Assembly: GCA_029204225.1 (NCBI GenBank)
Contig: CM055113.1
Span: 22,267,605 to 22,331,604, forward strand
DNA: 64,000 bases
Direction: 5' to 3'
Source of the DNA: Diphasiastrum complanatum
Taxonomy: Eukaryota > Streptophyta > Lycopodiopsida > Lycopodiales > Lycopodiaceae
In this document: positions 11,259-23,521 of the stretch, one piece after another
Layout of the letters: every line of letters begins with the position of its first letter
How positions within the stretch are numbered: the stretch's first letter is position 1
Translations under genes and position numbers: made by a program
Notes under the pieces: generated by a model
The model's database searches: none
What the model was told of the DNA's origin: nothing
Seen by the model: only the letters and a program-made list of their open reading frames with translations

Positions 11259-12926
11259 AAAATCTAAAGACAACTCTCAAAATCTCATTTTACTTACATT
11301 GTTAGGGTGATTTTACCGTAGGTGCAATTTAATTTGTTGGCCCTTTCCAAGACGTGCAACATACCACTCATTTTTCACACTTGACTGGTAGCAATTAAAT
11401 GGATTGCTGCAAATTGATTGGCTAGTCTGATTCTCTCTCATGCCATTGGTCCATTTCTCTTAAGATGCACCTGGCAACTCAACATGCTAGGGAATGTCCA
11501 CATATCCAAAAACCCCTTTCACTTGCCGCTAAGTTGCAAAGAACCGTGCCACACTATGTGCGACGTGGTAGCAACTCGAGATAAGTGCGAAAAGGGAGAA
11601 GGCTTGTATTTTTTGAATGGGGACCAATGGGAGAACTCCATTTTAAATGAAGTGCTTGCCATGCACTCCAATGTTAAATCACCCTTCGTTTTTAACATTG
11701 TTACCTTCTAAATTAATCAACTAAGTTTGTTGCCAAATATTGTATATACTAAAATTTGTCGTAAATTTTTGTTTGCAAATAATATTGGCTATGAATGCAC
11801 CTCACATGCCTAGACTCTCAAATTTTCCCTAGTATCAAATTTTTTTCTACTTGGTCACCTCCCTCATCTACAACAAATTGTTTCGCCAAAATTTTAACAT
11901 GAATTTCCATATCACTAATATAATTATTTAGGCATGGCCTATGACCCCCTTGTAAGCACATAACAATTTATAATTGTGCAGATTTAGGCATTGTTGTGCT
12001 CATTTTACAATGTACACATTTCAAGTGATGCAATTAAATATTCATAACAATGATACAATGTAGAACAACAACATTGATAACAATCTCAGAAATTCCAAGA
12101 CACAAAATAATTACACTAGGATCAAACATCCATACTAGAAGACTTGCGGTTTGAAATACTCTTACAATTTTTTGTTGAAGATAATTCTCTACACTAGCAA
12201 ACTACAACCAAATGCCCAACATCTTTCAAATTTTTCTCAAAATTTAATTTTGAAAAACAGAATATCAAAAAGGCCCTATTTCATTCTTAGATAACGGTGA
12301 TTTTTTGTAGCACCAACTTTTGGTCTCAAGTTTCCACTAACTCAAGTCCTCAAGTTTGAGTTCATACTCCATCTCTTAGCATGTTGGTTGAGATTTTTGT
12401 GTGGTTGTTGAGATCTTTGCATTGGGCTTGCCCTTCAAGATATGAAATTGTGGAAGACCACCCATCATAGTTGTTGGAGTCCCTTTGCCTTATAGTTGTT
12501 GTTGCCTACCTCTCAAAGCCGTCGTGTTTGGCCTTGTACTTAGCAATGAATCTAATTCTAAATTGTCCTTTGAGGTGTAATGTGCACGTTGTGGTTAATG
12601 ATGAGTCTAATTGTAGGTTTCCCTTCGAGGCCTAATCCACATGTTCTAAACGGTGGTGCTAGTAGGATTGAAATGCAAAATGATAAAAGTTAGATTTTAG
12701 TTTTGCTTCCATTCCAAAAGGAGAATGTCACATCATGTGCCACATAGTGATAAGTTAATCTATTGCAGGCCACTGAAGTTGCAACGACTTATTGGTGCAC
12801 ATTGTTTGAAATAGGCCTTAGAAGTGAAAGGACAAATCTATATATTCACAAATCTTAACAGAAGCAGTACCAAGATATGTCAATAATTTTGTGTGCAAAC
12901 ATCATGTGTGGCCATAATTTGGAGAC

Positions 12927-12935
<9 letters not shown>
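11259..12935. other. No recognised gene
   Basis: AT-rich DNA. The longest open frame (11418-11711, 97 codons, plus) shows no domain, signal or codon bias I can recognise and is probably chance. No LTR pair or CACTA ends were seen. Confidence 0.4.

Positions 12936-12972
<37 letters not shown>
12936..12972. repeat. (AT)n microsatellite
   Basis: About 18 uninterrupted AT dinucleotides. Confidence 0.95.
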
Positions 12973-12976
<4 letters not shown>

Positions 12977-13512
12977 GGTCCTTAAGAAGCAAGGATATCT
13001 ACAATAGCTCAAAGATTGTTAATATCAAAACAACCAACTAGATACTATTTTATAATGGACAAATATACACTCATAAGGTGTCAGATGTTTTTACTCCTTG
13101 TCCCATTTGTAAATATCTATGACAACTGAAAATGTGAGTTTATGGTTGTAATTAATGGATATAGAACATTCAAGGTCGTGCTTAGCTTATGGAGGTACTG
13201 GGTCTGTATGTAGCAAAGGCTAGGTGGAGATGTAGTAGCCAAATCCTACAATGTTTAGGAGTGCCATCCATGTAATTATTGTGTAATTCAATGAACCTTG
13301 AATATTGTGGAATTCCATATGTTGTTTGATAGATAAGACAGAGTCGAACATAAGGCTCAAGCTTTCAAATGATCAACATGTAGGAAGTTGTTTTGACTTA
13401 TCTCTTACAAACTTCCATACGTCATCAAACATAGTTTCGCCTCCACTAAGTGAATTTTATTTTAAACATCTTTAATAATACAAACTGAAATACCTTATAT
13501 GAGTTGAAATTC

Positions 13513-13860
13513 TGTTAGGATCTAGCGCAGTATGCAGATCACATCACACAATCACCATAGCCACTCCTCACAAGCTCTCAAAGATGGCACAACAAAAGTT
13601 AATATATTACAAAGAAACATTGTACATATAGAGTATTCACAAATTGCATGAAAAGGCAGGTGTCCTAAAATTGGCCTACCACCTGTCAAACTAAGGTCGG
13701 GCCCAATATGGCCAAATTCGACCGACAAACTTGGGACATGCCCCCAAGTATAGCAAGTACTGTAAATAACTTTGTATAGGCTAATTCTTCCTAAGTGTGG
13801 CTACTTGGCTAACCCAAGTAGCCGGCTACGGGATCAGTGCCTGATCAATGTATCCTAACA
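13513..13860. mobile_element. Possible solo LTR (348 bp)
   Basis: The block starts TGTTAGGAT and ends ATCCTAACA, perfect 9-bp terminal inverted repeats with the TG...CA ends of an LTR. The length suits a copia-type or miniature (TRIM-like) LTR. The flanking five bases (AATTC before, GGTCA after) are not a matching target duplication, and no adjacent primer-binding site was seen. This fits an old solo LTR or a rearranged one. Confidence 0.4.
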
Positions 13861-15352
13861 GGTCACGTCCCGATCACAACCATCCATATACAGTAAACCA
13901 AATAAACTGTACAGTAATTACATCATCAAATTTAGAGCTTATACTAATGAATCAGATCAAAACTAATTTCTAACTATATGAACACAATCTTCTAGTGTGT
14001 ATTTGCAAATTTTCTTAGATTTAATCAAGCGAATTGAAAGCGTGACTCACCACAAAGGCATAATAAGACATTAGATTCACCTCTAATGTCATAGAAACAT
14101 TCCATACTAGTTTTTAAAATTGATTTCCAGCAAACCCTAACATGTATCATTTCTTTTATTATCATTATGCTCAAAGACACTAATACTTTAAGTGTCTGAT
14201 AGAACTTTCTTATGTGATGGCCAATCTTAACTCATAAAAATTGTATGAAATGATAATTTCCATGAGCAATTAGGTTTCACACATCCATTAGCAATTGCTT
14301 AGCATATTTATGAGGCAAATTAAAGACCTATTGGGTAGACCTATGCAATAATGCACTAGCTATATTTGAGAAGATCATAAATCCACTTATTAAACATGCT
14401 AAAAGCATCGAAATGAAGCACATATACTGGATACTAGAGTCTTTGACTTGAATCCTTTCATTCTTAAAGCATTTGAAAGACAACAAGCAAGCTATGTACA
14501 AGACAATCACTCTTTAGATTCAAGTTAATATGAGATGAATGTAATACCATACTTCACCTCACTTCTATACATTGACCCAAACTCGGCATAATCCGTTTTC
14601 CATTTAAAGAAAAATGACATTCACGAGCAAACATGACCTCCTCACAAGATTCACTTACGACTAATATTCAGGTTGGCGCTTACGTATTTTGGTTGCTTCT
14701 ACACAAATGGCAAATTTACTTCAATTCTCACTGAATGGGTTAGCATTTTAAGAAGCTACTAATGGCATCACAAATAGATTTTTCACATTTTGGAAGCTAG
14801 GATTGGTTTGAACTAGCTCTAACTATGATGCCTTAGCATATAGAATCATTGTTTGCCATAAATACTGTCGAAACCCTCGATTGTGGTAATGAAATTCTTA
14901 GCATATTAGGGATTGATAACCTAAGATGCTCTTAAAAGCACATGGATTTGTGCAAGAACCACTACATTCATAGGGATTGGAATGACATGGATTTGCCCTA
15001 ATCCTATTGTGGATGATAGGATACACACATGTAGTGTATTTCTTCAAAATAAGACACGATTAGGTTTTAAAATAAGTAAAACAAGAAGATAGCTGACGGA
15101 CTCTTGGAAGCATGGATATGCTCAAGAGTTACAAGAATCGTGGGGCTAACTATTTGTTTCATGGCAGTTACAAGTATTGGTATGGCATGGATTTGCCCCA
15201 TATACTAATGTACTAATCCAAACTACTACTTGTTTGTGATTTGCAAAATATGTTGTACAACTAGTGTTCAATGCATAACTAATGATTGAGTATAAAGATA
15301 AGGACCAATACCAATATACTGATCAATATGGCAGATGCCCTTATACGGTGAG
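13861..15352. other. No recognised gene
   Basis: AT-rich sequence up to the copia insertion, with short open frames only. A repeated phrase, 'ggcatggatttgcccca/ta', occurs near 14985 and 15185. Confidence 0.4.
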
Positions 15353-15357
15353 GATAT

Positions 15358-16139
15358 TGTTGAAAATAAAAAATCATCTATCTTGACTTTTGGCTATGAT
15401 AAAGTTTTTTCTGCATGTATGTATCCATATTGAAAATGCCAAATTTAGCCTAGAGGAAACTCGAGCTACATGGTTATATGAGATCTAGTTGGTCAAGTAC
15501 AACATGCATATAGAAGTTTGGCATAGAAATGTCAATTATAGGCTTGTAGAAACATGAGTCATATCACATGCAAAGGTTGTAAGTGTTCCAAAGTGACATG
15601 CAAAGCATGCACAAAGTGTAATGGACACATGCATAGTGATTTGGACAATTCTAGTTTAGAAATTGCCACATGGTAAAAGTAGGTTGATAGATATGCATGT
15701 AAAGTGACATATGTCACTAGTTTGTTAGTTTGCACTTTTAGATGTGGAACAAAGTAGATGAATGCTAGCTCTACCTTGAGCTATTCCATCCACCATAAAT
15801 GTTGAGGGTCTCACAAATTTTGATGATGAACCAAGCATTGAAGCTACTTCTTGTCAACTTGGATCTTTAACCTTGTATGCTTGAATTTTGCACTCTCTCT
15901 CTCTAACTCACGGAGGAAGATATGCTGATGCATTAATTTCTTTGTACTTTCATCATTCTTTATGAAAGTAACTATTCTTTGATTACCAGCATGCTAGATT
16001 GTGGTTTAGTCATAAATTCTTGAACGAGATCTTGATACTCAATCTAGAATTAGGTTATGTGCTAAACACAAAGCTTAATAAAGATCATTCACAATTGGAA
16101 TTGGCATTCCACACGTGTGAAACTTTTGGATTTTCATCA
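15358..16139 (+). repeat. 5' LTR of the copia element
   Basis: The 782-bp block from TGTTGAAAAT to TTTTCATCA is repeated at 24514-25297. It contains a (TC)n stretch near 15893 shared with the 3' copy. Confidence 0.9.
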
Positions 16140-16152
16140 TGGTGTTAGAGCC
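16140..16152 (+). promoter_or_regulatory. Primer-binding site of the copia element
   Basis: TGGTGTTAGAGCC follows the LTR directly. It matches the initiator-Met tRNA site TGGTATCAGAGC(C) used by most plant copia elements, with two changes. Confidence 0.8.
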
Positions 16153-16920
16153 AAATTAAGCTTTGCATGCTATTATCATTGTAGGTGTAAGAAATTTTGA
16201 GTGCTATTCACGCAAGGAAGTTGTTTTTCACTTTTCTCTACCTTTTCCTAGAAAAGTGTTTGGATCAAAGAGGTTAGGATCAAGTTTTTCAAACCAAAAC
16301 TGGAATTGTACAAAATTCTAGAATTTTGCACGTGTGAAAATTAGTATATTTCAGACCTCTTTATTTCCTTTATTATAGGTCCAAAGACATTGATCTTATA
16401 GCTTGATGGAAAGCTATGAGGTATACTTTCCATAGCAATTGTTCTCAGATCAATTTGATGTGTCTATCTTGAGTTATGAGATCATAAAGAAGGATAGGAA
16501 GAGTTCGAAAATCCAAGTGATCACTTTTTTATTTGATTCAAATTTTGCTTGTCAGGTTCGCAATCCAGTTCTTGTGTATATGAATCCAACAAACTTGAGA
16601 TCTAGACAAAGTTTTGAGTCAGTTATTAATTGCTTCAATCAATTTGATTATTTTTTGAATCAATTGGCTTTGAATAGTTCACAAGTGTAAAGAACCAAAA
16701 TTTGTCTATACTCCAATTCAAGTTGAGAGGATGATCTAGTTTGCTTTGTATTGGTGGAATATTTGAGACCTATCTCAAATTCAGTTGCAAGATTTCACAT
16801 AGGATTTGGTAGTACACCTTTTTTGAAAATTCCTATAGTGAGAAGTGTAGCAACATCTAGTTTATCAAGAACAAGCTCAAACATGTTGTTGTCCATTTAC
16901 AAGTAGTCTTCACAATAATG
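16153..16920 (+). other. Untranslated leader of the copia element
   Basis: This segment lies between the primer-binding site and gag. An open frame of 83 codons (16439-16690) has no recognisable domain and is probably not expressed as such. Confidence 0.5.
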
Positions 16921-17337
16921 GCTTCAGTAGGAGGATATCTCTTAGAAACAAGTGAAAGACTAAGTACCTCCAATTATTCAATCTGGAAGGTTAGGTAGGA
17001 GTCTATTCTTATACTCCAAGACGTAATGGATATAGTACTTGGTATTGAGGAGGAGCCTCAGGCTCAACTTGAAATACCAAAATCTAAGAAGAGAGCTAGG
17101 ATGGCTTTACATTTCATTAAGATGAATGTATCTAATGAAATTCTAAGAGAGATAGGTTCTTTCACCATTGCCAAAGAAGCTTGGGATGCACTTAAGTCAA
17201 TTTGTGAAGCTAAGAATACTTCTTGAATTCTCACTCTTAGAAATTAGATTTTTCAAAGTTTTCAAAGAAGTGAGGAGAGTGCATCAAATTATGTTCTAAG
17301 AGTAAAAGATTTTCATAGAGAGCTTGCTTGTGTTGGT
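16921..17337 (+). pseudogene. Copia gag (UBN2-like), truncated by nested DNA
   Basis: Starting at ATG 16921 the frame reads MASVGGYLL, then TSNYSIWK. An in-frame TAG at about 16996 follows, then continuation with ALHFIKMNVSNEI, FTIAKEAWDALKSI, a second stop near 17224, and SASNYVLRVKDFHREL. These are the marks of the copia gag N-terminal domain (NYxxWK; AKEAWDxL; S..xYV.R...L..EL). The frame ends near 17337, where unrelated DNA begins, so the zinc knuckle, protease, integrase and most of RT are missing. At least three stops make it non-functional. Confidence 0.8.
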
Positions 17338-18106
17338 GTCACAATCACAATAACATATCGCGCAGATTCCGACGTGGGCATCTAACGTATGTTCAAAAAT
17401 TTCATAATCTGTCACAATAAAAAATCCGAAAATCAGAGTCCGGTGATCGGGAAATATGGGCGGCAACCAATTTTTGAAAGGCAAGTCAGAATCCAACATG
17501 TCGGATTCTGACATGCAGACGTGGATATGACTTGCCATAGTTTAATATATATATATATATATATGTGTAATCCGACGAGGACGTCAGAATCCGACGGACG
17601 TCGAAATCCGACGTCCACGTCGGCAATCCATAAAGTCTATCCACGACATCTGGCACGTGTTGTCTGAGCCTGAGTGGGCACAGACGTCAGATTTTGACGT
17701 GTTTGGAGGATGGCAACATCTGACGTCTGTTTCAATCATCAAATTCGTGCGATCCAGCACGTTCTCTCTCACTTTGTTTTTTGCAGATTTGAGCGTCTTT
17801 GGAGCGATTGAAGGCGATTGAAGACCAGTGCTTGAGGGCTTGAAGATTAATGCTTGAGGGTGCTTGAAGATCAGTGCTTGAAGATCATTGTTTGAAGTTG
17901 GTGCTTGATTTTTGTTTGTTTGAGGTTGGTGTTTGTTTGTTTGTTTTAAGAAGAGATAGAGAGATTTTTTATAGTGTTTATAATAGATTGTTAGAATTAT
18001 TTAAGAGTGTTTAACATTTTGCATAGATGTAGAATTTAAGATGATAGATAAATACATAATCTATGGTAGTAATAGATTGTTAGATTTATATTTATTTAGG
18101 ACTAAG

Positions 18107-18108
<2 letters not shown>
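17338..18108. other. Nested segment with GACGTC-rich imperfect palindromes
   Basis: Between 17370 and 17740 the words TCCGACG, GACGTC and CAGA(A/T)TCCGAC recur many times on both strands, for example TCCGACGGACGTCGAAATCC at 17587-17606. A short (AT)n run sits at 17544-17563. From 17815 to 17905 the phrase GCTTGAAGAT(C/T)A(G/A)TGCTTGA repeats three or four times. No protein is encoded. It could be the LTR or end of a nested element, but I could not find a partner. Confidence 0.4.

Positions 18109-18193
<85 letters not shown>
18109..18193. repeat. (GA)n microsatellite, ~85 bp
   Basis: Uninterrupted GA dinucleotides directly next to the C-terminal end of the minus-strand reverse transcriptase fragment. 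Confidence 0.97.
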
Positions 18194-18196
<3 letters not shown>

Positions 18197-18197
18197 G

Positions 18198-19275
18198 TCG
18201 CTTAACGAACTGACCATTGGGATATGAAAGGATTCTGAACCCATCAAGTGACCCAGAATATCTGATAAAGTATTATCGAAATCTTGTAGCAAAGCCAAAA
18301 CATGAAGAGAGGGAGGAACACATCGTAGAATATAACTTGGCCGTTGAGCGAAGCTTTGAGTGAGAATTCCTAGAGCAACTTGAGCATTGCCAAGCTTTGG
18401 TAGCAGATCAACGTGACGAAGATGCGCGCCCAAAGTGTGTAATGCAAAGAGGAAGCCACAAAATCCGAGAAACCTATAGGAATACCAAGCACTCTAATCC
18501 CATCAACCGGAGTATTGAAACCTGTAGGTAAAGGGAGCTCAGGAAGGAGGCCCTGAGGACACCAAGCAACGCACTTAGAGGGATTGACAGTGAGGCCCAA
18601 AGCCGAAAGTTGCTGAGAGAAATGTAGGAAAGCCAGAAAGATGTCATTAGCAGGTCCCACAATATGCGTGTCATCAACAATAGAGGGAAACAAACAAGAA
18701 GGAAAAGCAGCAGAAGAAGCACGCAATTCCCCAAAGTGTGCCAAAGCAAAAAGAACACCACCCAAGGGATCATCTTGTCTGATACCATCAGCAGACAAGA
18801 TAACCGAAACATCACCTGAGCGAGAAGCATGACTGAAATACGGGATGAGCTGAGCGAGAGGACCGTGAGCCACACGAAGTTCTTGGAAAATGGCCCCCCG
18901 AAAAACATAATTGAAAGCATTTTTAACATCCACCTGAAGGACAACTCAATCTGGATGAAGATCCAAGGTAGCACGCAAAGCATGTATGACTGTCTCGCAA
19001 CCTCCAGGAGTAGCACAACCAGACTGATGAGGAAATAGGTGGTCATGAAAATTGTCACAAAGCTGAAAACCAAGAGCCCTAGAAACCAATCTATATAAAA
19101 CCTCTCCAACAGCAATGGGATGCACTCCACCGCCAGACTTATCCAAGGCTATCAAACGAACAACACCAAGAATACGAGCAATAGAAAGAGAAATACGGCC
19201 ACATGCTACGGAAGAGCAAACTTGAAAGACCATATTGACAGGTAAAGATCCAACCGCTGCTTCCGAAGATTCCAA
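18198..19275 (-). pseudogene. Non-LTR-type reverse transcriptase fragment
   Basis: Read on the minus strand from 19275, the frame contains GRISLSIARILGV, then DKSGGGVHPIAVGEVLYRLV (RT block 2-like) and HQSGCATPGGCETVIHALRAT. After a single in-frame TGA near 18948 it continues with VDVKNAF (motif A), RQDDPLGGVLFALAH (motif B; the usual G before DP is D here) and SIVDDTHIVGP (motif C, the x-x-D-D catalytic pair kept). LGLTVNPSKC (motif D) follows. Near 18430 the frame shifts and goes on with RHVDLLPKLGNAQVALGIL to the GA repeat. The motif order and the GG(G)VRPIAVGE block are those of LINE-type polymerases. No endonuclease or integrase was seen. One stop and one frameshift make it a pseudogene, though little decayed. 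Confidence 0.75.
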
Positions 19276-20242
19276 AAATTAGTATGAAGCCTCCTTGTTG
19301 GCCAACAAGACCCTCCTACGAATCCTGTAGGCTTTGCTTTTCAGTAGAATGAGTTTTCAAAGACTAATGCCAGTGACTGGTTGTCCTACAATCTGTCCTG
19401 ACCCATTTATAGCTCTAACTGTATGCTTGCTTATTCAAATATGAAGAAATCTAGCTGCGATAGGTCGTCCTACTATCGAAAATCAGCTCCATGATCACCA
19501 CTATTGTCGCAAAGCCTTCAACTCTTTCTACTCCAGGTTTACAGCTTTCCATTCTTTCTTACAAAGCGGGAAGACCCCAAATTACTATATTCTAATCTCA
19601 ATCTACTGATTTCTAGCCCCAGAGTACTGATTCTATCACAATCTGCTAAAATCAGACCCCAAATTATTGATCTCTAACTCCAATACACTAATTCCTGGTC
19701 GACAATTGCTAACATCACTTGATCGGGTCTGGCCGCTGAAGCAACAAGGGTTTTCACCCAAAGAGCCTGATATCTTTCTCTATACATAACAGTTTTTTGT
19801 GAAATCAAACTGTGTAGGAGGAAGATTCCCTGTGCGAATCAGTCCGTAGGTGTCCGCTGGTGTGAAGTGTGCTTCATAAGATGCTCCTAACTGGTCATTT
19901 CAAAAAGCGGAAAGCTATGATGTAGGAATCAACCAACGTAGACAACACCATCAATGCTGCATAACACTCAGAACTGGATGGATGTAGCAACTGAAACGAT
20001 TTCCAGATGATAAAATCCCACGTTGCGATCAAAAGAAAAGCTACTGCTACTACTGCTTCTGGTTTGCCATCGTTGGCAGTTGAAAACTGGGATGCAGCTC
20101 TGAGTTCTCTGTGATTTGAAACTTGAAAGTGAAGGAGTTTTTTGTCAGGATCGCAAATCAAGGAGTTTTATCTGAGGATCGCGGTTCGCGAGGGCACAAC
20201 ACTCCCTCCAGTCTCTCTTCCCACACCATTTCTTTGTTTTCC
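19276..20242. other. No recognised gene
   Basis: Nested DNA of unknown origin inside the copia element. Short open frames only. Confidence 0.35.
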
Positions 20243-20395
20243 ATCAGTCGAATCACCTCTCAACATGTCATCAGTCGAATCACCTCTCATCAACGCGTCA
20301 TCAGCCGAAACCACCTCTCAACACTTCATCAGCCGAATCACCTCTCAAAGCTCCATCACCCGAATCACCTCTCAACGCTTCATCAGTCGAATCCA
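20243..20395. repeat. Tandem repeat of ~27-30 bp, about 5.5 copies
   Basis: The unit is near CATCAGTCGAATCACCTCTCAACGCTT with small indels (copies near 20243, 20271, 20301, 20329, 20355, 20383). Because the unit is close to a multiple of three, two plus-strand frames read a short ISRITSQ peptide repeat, which I take to be incidental. Confidence 0.85.
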
Positions 20396-20553
20396 AAAAA
20401 AACAATATTACACTAACCTTCCATCCACATCTGCAACAAATTCCCATTCTAATTCGGTCACTTCTTCTCTGTTTTTGAATGCTTTTAGCATCGTATCAAA
20501 AACCCATTCACGAGAGCATTTTGAAGGTGAAGGCCTCAAAGGTTCGTCGTTCT

Positions 20554-21640
20554 TCATTTCAATGTTATGTTTCTTTCCTTTTTGGCTTCTTTATACCTTG
20601 AAATCCACTTTTCCATTTGTCCACAATTATATAATATGAATGTGTCAATTTTCTCCTTTAATTTAGGTGAAAGTCTTTTTTGCACACCATTTTCTTGTCG
20701 TACTTCACCCTTAACACGTTCATCTTCTTCTTCACACCACATTTTTGGACTTGTAGGATGCATTTGTGAGATTATTTCGGTGATATAAAACAAAGATTCC
20801 TGTACAAGTCAACTTTCTGCAATGCTACCTTTAGGTATCACATTTTCTTTCGGAAGTATTCGATGCAACAACCTAAAAAAAGAGCAATGTGAGTTGTTAG
20901 AAAAGAAAAAAAATTAACTTAATGTAAATACGCTATAAAGTATAATAGTTGTGTTATGCGTTAAGTACCCAAATAAAGATGTCATGCTATGATCACTCCA
21001 TTTGTATGTTTCTTGAAGGTTTAAAATAAGAATTGACGTAGCTAGTCTCAAATGGATGCTCCAGGATGTAGAGGAGTGTCTGCCTCCTTGAGCAATAGAA
21101 TCTTGTCTTCATCCATCTCAAATTGTTCGTGATCTCTAATTTCATTAGAAGATGCATGCATATCATCATTCTCATTTGTTTCAAAGTAGGATTCAAACAT
21201 GTTGTGCATTGCTTCATTGTATTGCACCTCATCATCATAATCATTAGAATCAAGTTGATTATTTTTTTTTTCCAATTGCGTTTGCCTCTTTAATTTGTTT
21301 CATTCTTTGTTTTCTCATGTCTATCAAAACTTGACGTTGATTGTAATTAAACACGGATGGATCAACTCCGTGGAATGGCATTCGATGTATTGGCTACACA
21401 CATGAAACAAATTCCATAAGTGACATATATAGATTGACGAAGATTATAATAAAAAAACAATCATATAAAATTAACAAATCTCAATGTCTTTCAAATTTGA
21501 TGGTTGACCTTCTTCTTTTCGTCCAAACTTCCACAAATGATTTTCAACAATGCGTCTTTCACACATCTTTTGTCCATCACACTTGAGGCATGTGCACCAT
21601 ATTTTATTTTGAAAATAATTTCTCTACGAGAAACAAAAAT
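20554..21640 (-). pseudogene. Internally deleted CACTA (En/Spm) transposase
   Basis: On the minus strand the order fits a plant CACTA TNP2-type transposase. First comes a transposase-associated Cys/His domain near 21600-21480 (WCTCLKCDGQKMC, then IVENHLWKFG). Then MPFHGVDPSVFNYNQRQ near 21375, an acidic stretch with HNMFESYFETNENDD, and LLLKEADTPLHPG near 21085. A degenerate LATSILILNLQETYKWSDHSM lies near 21045-20985. The frame then jumps to a C-terminal piece at 20793-20554 with LKEKIDTFILYNCGQMEKWI. The whole catalytic middle (TNP2 DDE core and DUF4218) is missing, and introns or frameshifts separate the parts. The C-terminal piece is clearly related to that at 44535-44769. This is a non-autonomous, deleted copy nested in the copia element. 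Confidence 0.7.
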
Positions 21641-22020
21641 CAAGTACATGTCACTTTAGCACAATATGAACAAGAAATTACTTACCCTATTAACTTGAAT
21701 AGTGTCTTCATCGCTAGACTGATCTGAATGTAATTCATCTCATTGTGATAAACTACATATATGCACAAGTACAAAACACAAATAGCATAAAATTATTGTA
21801 TGACTCTAATGTTTTAATTTTTAGATAGTACTATTCTTATACATTGTCGCTTATATGATTCTTTTGCATCTTGGTGCAGGCTCGAGCTCTACACACATAT
21901 CTCTCTTCTTTTGTTAACACAGGTATGAAAGTCCCACTCCAATATGCATTAAAGTTCTGTAATCGATTTTTTTTCTACTTCATTTCAATATATTAGGGTT
22001 TATTGTAATGTATTTTATGT

Positions 22021-22800
22021 TGCAATGGTGAAAGCTCAAGAGACTGTTAAAAATTTATATGAATCATTAACTCCCTCACAAGCAGCCGCGACTCTCGCCT
22101 CCACCAAAGAGTCATCCACAAATCCTTATTATGATGTGGATCCTCAAGGTAATTGCCAATAGAAAAGGGAGGGTGGTTTTGGACCGACTCTATTCTTTAT
22201 GCTAACGTCATTTTGGTGACAGATTATTTAGTAAATGGTCCGAACAACCTGCCGCCGATAACGACATGTTATTGGTACCCTTCATGACGAATTCCAACAA
22301 GAAGAGAAATTCGAGGAGAAGGAAATTCATAAGCATTTGAGCATCGTCGTGATATGGCATGATGAGCTTATAGGAACAAGCAATCCAAGCCCTCTTGGTG
22401 TTCAAGAAATGATTGGAACCGTCTAAAAGTGGATGAACGAACACCAAATAAATACAGGATTCAAAAAGATGTTGCGGCCGCTAGGATGCATGGGATAGGC
22501 AATCCTAGGTTGGGCTCGAGCGGAAAGGCGAGATTGCAAGCAAGCATGGTAAGTGAACTTACATTACTCTTATAGTTTATCTTTGATTTCATTTTTTAAT
22601 ATGCATTATGACTAGCTGCTTCAACGTAGCCCTAAATTAATTTCTACTTAAATTGAATGCATGGATAGTTGGCGGACTGTGGACGTCTGCCAACTAAGGA
22701 GGAATACGAATTTGCCTACAAGGAATCGTACGACGCATTAGTCGACAAACTAAAGAGTGAGGGTCATCCTCCAAATATAAGTACTAGTTTTTGTATTTAT
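22021..22800 (+). pseudogene. Exon-like fragments of a transposon-associated gene
   Basis: Coding-like pieces on the plus strand include MVKAQETVKNLYESL (22024) with QAAATLASTKES, ending at a GT. A second piece, DERTPNKYRIQKDVAAARM ... GNPRLGSSGKARLQASM, ends at 22550 with a GTAAGT donor. A third, LADCGRLPTKEEYEFAYKES ... KSEGHPPN, begins at about 22672 after a possible acceptor. The LGSSGKARLQAS stretch resembles LGSGGKANIQAQ in the three-exon gene at 46615-47312 and LGSGGQGSFHA at about 23440. I infer that these belong to one transposon-borne family (Ptta/En-Spm-like). Whether the exons join to one protein is not settled. Confidence 0.45.
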
Positions 22801-23164
22801 ACTAATGTGGTTTGTATTCTGACGTAACTTTTATTTAATTTAATACGATCAAGCATTACATATTAATGTAGTTTGTTTGCTTGTGTTCATGCAGATTGGA
22901 CGTCATGACGCGTAGATTAGGTTTATAAATTTTAATTGATGTTAGATCTAGAAAGACTCATGCGACATGAAAGCACCAATTTTGTAATACATTGATTCAT
23001 ATTATGAAAATATTATTATTGCAAATGATCGTGCTATATTGCCATTGCTTTTATATGTGCAATGTTCTTTTTTCAAAAATTGCAATGTCAAATTTAGAGA
23101 TGTTGTGGATTGACGTAATAACCAACTAAGAAATTAAAACAAGTAATGAGAAAAAAAATTATGT

Positions 23165-23490
23165 CGTTGACCAATTGTATAGAGAATTTCCAGTCCCCTC
23201 CCCTGATTTGGAATTTGACCGAATATGGATGGGACGACGCATGGGAAGCGTCATGAGCCACTACAAATCGGAGATCCGAGATGCGGTGAGAGCTAACAAA
23301 TCTAGGCCATACAACGTGCACAAGGACGATTGAAAGTTTGCAAAGAAAGAATTTTGAGAAAATCCAGATCGTTTCAAGCAACAAAGAGAAGCAGCTAAGC
23401 AGCGAATGGAGACGGCAGGGCCCTCGCACCTGGGCAGTGGTGGCCAAGGTTCTTTTCATGCCCGTAAGTCTCGAGCCACCCATAAATTGA
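23165..23490 (+). pseudogene. Second fragment of the LGSGG transposon-associated family
   Basis: The plus-strand frame reads YREFPVPSPDLEFDRIWMGR, then SVMSHYKSEIRDAVRANKSR. A stop interrupts near 23332 where a Trp is expected, then NPDRFKQQREAAKQRM and GPSHLGSGGQGSFHARK lead up to a GTAAGT donor at 23463. The NPDRF.QQRE and SHLGSGG blocks also occur at 46733-46817, so the two are homologous. Two in-frame stops make this a relic. It ends close to where copia sequence resumes. Confidence 0.6.
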
Positions 23491-23521
23491 ACTTGTTTTT
23501 GTCATAATTTATATTTTATTT

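Noticed and set aside
11418-11711. 97-codon plus-strand ORF
   Set aside because: No recognisable motif, no splice or promoter context; likely chance.
18092-18433. A single 113-codon minus-strand protein ending in a Ser-Leu repeat
   Set aside because: Only the first part is real (end of the RT fragment); the tail is translation of the GA tract.
20142-20639. 165-codon ORF with SRITSQ repeats
   Set aside because: The repeat part comes from the 28-bp minisatellite and the rest has no features.
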